A stretch of DNA of 5,760 bases, from positions 1-5,760 of the forward strand of contig QNCB01000097.1 of assembly GCA_003644335.1 (NCBI GenBank), written 5' to 3'. The stretch is from Planctomycetota bacterium (GTDB taxonomy: Bacteria; Planctomycetota; Phycisphaerae; SM23-33). The notes beneath the pieces were generated by a model, which ran no database searches, was not told the DNA's origin, and saw only the letters and a list, made by a program, of their open reading frames with translations. Position 1 is the stretch's first letter, and every line of letters starts with the position of its first letter. This document shows, piece after piece, positions 4,210-5,760 of this stretch. The translations under genes were made by a program, and so were the position numbers.

Positions 4210-5760
4210 GTGGCGCAGAGTTCTGGACAACACGCACACAGCAGCGAGCCGACCACGGCGGACCTGGTCGAGCATCTCAGCAGTTTCACAGGCTCGCCGG
4301 AGGAGTTTTTGCACAATCTTCTGGTCGTGCAATGTCATCTGGTTTCGGCCTGGGCTGGAGCGGTGCTGCGTTTCGACCCCGCTGGCCGGGTCGAGGTACT
4401 CGCTGCCTATCCGCCCTTGCCGAAAGATTCTCCCGCGCCGGTCTGGTTGGCCCAGGCTGTCGAGTCCGGTCGCGAGCCTTTCAACACCGGCACGACAGCT
4501 ATCAAACCGCTGCATGACATCGACGATCTCTACGGCCAGCCAGCAGGTCGATACATGGTTTTTCTGCCGATAAAGCAGGACAAGCGGGTCAGCGGTCTGG
4601 AGGTTTTTGTGTTGGAGCATACCGACTCAGCCGCTATCGAAGCTGGGCGGGAAAAGCTCGAACTCACGGGCAGCCTGCTGAGCATGTATCAAATGAGGCT
4701 ACTATTACAGCAGCGAGAGCTGAACCTTCACCGCCTGCAACTGGCGATGACCGTCCTGGCTGCGGTCAATATGCAGGAGAAATTCGCAGGTTCCGCCATG
4801 GCTTTGTGCAACGAGGTTGCCGCGCAGTGGCAAGCTGACCGGGTCAGCCTGGGCTTGCACAAGGGGCGATACATTCATCTCCAGGCCATGAGCCATACCG
4901 AGAAGTTCAGCCGAAAGATGCAGCTGGTGCAGGACATTGAGTCTGCTATGGAAGAGTGTCTCGACCAGGACATCGAGATACTCACCCCCGCCGCGAGTGA
5001 GGCGACCTGCGTCAGCCGAGCCGCCAGCGAGCTGGCCAGGCGACATGGCCCGGGCGTCGTGCTGTCGCTCCCGCTGAGGCTGGCCGGCAAGACAGTGGGC
5101 GTTGTTACCATCGAGCGGACGCAGGACAAGCCCTTCAGCGACGACGAGGTCGAAGCCCTCCGACTGCTGAGCGACCTGACCACAGCCAGGCTGATAAATC
5201 TTTACGAGCGGGACCGCTGGTTCGGCGCCAGGTTCGCCGCCTGGGCCAAGCGAGGCCTAGCCGCCGTCATCGGCCCGAAACACACCTGGCTGAAGCTCGC
5301 CGTCGGCGGCGTGCTGCTGGCGATTATTTTGCTAACGACGCTCAAGGGCGACTACCAAGCCGACGCGCCGTTCGTGCTCCAGGCTGCGACCAGGCAAATA
5401 ATATCCGCGCCCTACGACGGCTTTCTGGCAAGTGTGAGCGTCCAGCCCGGCTCGAAAGTCCAGGCCAACCAAACTCTGCTGGGAACTCTCGACGACACCG
5501 AGCTAATACTGCAACTAGCCTCCGCCCAGGCTGAGCGAATGGCCTTGAAAAAGGAAGCCTCGACCAAACAGCGGGACGGCAAGACCGGCGAGGCCCAAGT
5601 CGCCTTGGCCAGGGCGGCGAAAAAGTCCGCTGAGATTGACCTGCTGAAATATAGGCTGAACCAGGCCCGGATAGTTTCGCCCATCAGCGGCACGGTGGTC
5701 GCCGGCGACCTCGAGCGACAAATAGGCATGCCCGTAAAAACCGGCGACAGGCTCTTCGAC
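4210..5760 (+). CDS. GAF-GAF-TM-HlyD fusion protein (3' truncated by window)
   Basis: The frame reads 517 codons without a stop and continues past the window. Residues about 20-160 form a diverged GAF-like domain (QCHLVSAWAGAVLRFDPAGRVEVLAAYPPL ... YMVFLPIKQDKRVSGLEVFVLE). About 180-335 form a clearer GAF domain (FAGSAMALCNEVAAQWQADRVSLGLHKGRYIHLQAMS ... LSLPLRLAGKTVGVVTIERTQDKPFSDDEVEALRLLSDL). A basic linker and one membrane segment (about 363-378, LAVGGVLLAIILLT) follow. A HlyD-type lipoyl half comes next (ISAPYDGFLASVSVQPGSKVQANQTLLGTLDDTEL, about 400-430), then a coiled coil (about 432-487) and the return lipoyl strand (RIVSPISGTVVAGDLERQIGMPVKTGDRLFD). The implied topology is cytosolic GAF domains with a periplasmic adaptor. 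GAF ligands are unknown here. The membrane partner is not in the window. Starts with GTG, supported by AGAGG. Confidence 0.88.
   Translation, partial: MAQSSGQHAHSSEPTTADLVEHLSSFTGSPEEFLHNLLVVQCHLVSAWAGAVLRFDPAGRVEVLAAYPPLPKDSPAPVWLAQAVESGREPFNTGTTAIKPLHDIDDLYGQPAGRYMVFLPIKQDKRVSGLEVFVLEHTDSAAIEAGREKLELTGSLLSMYQMRLLLQQRELNLHRLQLAMTVLAAVNMQEKFAGSAMALCNEVAAQWQADRVSLGLHKGRYIHLQAMSHTEKFSRKMQLVQDIESAMEECLDQDIEILTPAASEATCVSRAASELARRHGPGVVLSLPLRLAGKTVGVVTIERTQDKPFSDDEVEALRLLSDLTTARLINLYERDRWFGARFAAWAKRGLAAVIGPKHTWLKLAVGGVLLAIILLTTLKGDYQADAPFVLQAATRQIISAPYDGFLASVSVQPGSKVQANQTLLGTLDDTELILQLASAQAERMALKKEASTKQRDGKTGEAQVALARAAKKSAEIDLLKYRLNQARIVSPISGTVVAGDLERQIGMPVKTGDRLFD

Noticed and set aside
4158..4620. 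Open frames on both strands over the beginning of the GAF-HlyD gene
   Set aside because: The GTG 4210 frame has clear GAF, membrane and HlyD features and stays open for 517 codons, so the others are shadows.

Overview
The window looks like bacterial chromosome with GC-rich genes, all on the + strand, separated by two AT-rich spacers full of short repeats. The best guess at the source is an uncultured Planctomycetota bacterium, perhaps class Phycisphaerae. This is an inference from three things: a stand-alone SirC-type gene next to hemA, GAF-HlyD fusion proteins, and spacers built from hairpins and 7-bp 'CGAAATC-like' tandem units. No ribosomal or other phylogenetic marker is present to confirm it.

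Region 1 (1-2449) is ordinary metabolism. It starts inside a HAD-superfamily phosphatase of the phosphoglycolate phosphatase type, whose N-terminus lies before the window. Next come a SirC/Met8-like precorrin-2 dehydrogenase and hemA (glutamyl-tRNA reductase). The last two overlap at stop and start and form a tetrapyrrole pair: HemA makes the precursor of 5-aminolevulinate, and the SirC-like protein acts on the siroheme branch.

Region 2 (2450-2690) holds no gene. It has an A-rich stretch, four consecutive small hairpins and a run of 7-bp tandem repeats, followed by a plausible promoter at 2690-2717.

Region 3 (2769-5760) is the more unusual part. It encodes a secreted periplasmic adaptor (HlyD/RND membrane-fusion type) and a DUF3467 protein that is translationally coupled to it. 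After a 167-bp spacer with a large inverted repeat comes a long gene that runs off the window end. That gene has no listed stop-to-stop ORF because it is open at the right edge, but reading the frame from GTG 4210 gives 517 uninterrupted codons: two cytoplasmic GAF domains, one membrane segment, and a periplasmic HlyD-type lipoyl and coiled-coil region. Two different adaptors, one fused to a cytosolic sensor, with no transporter gene in view, suggest a dedicated and poorly described export or envelope-processing system. Its membrane pump or protease would lie downstream of this window.
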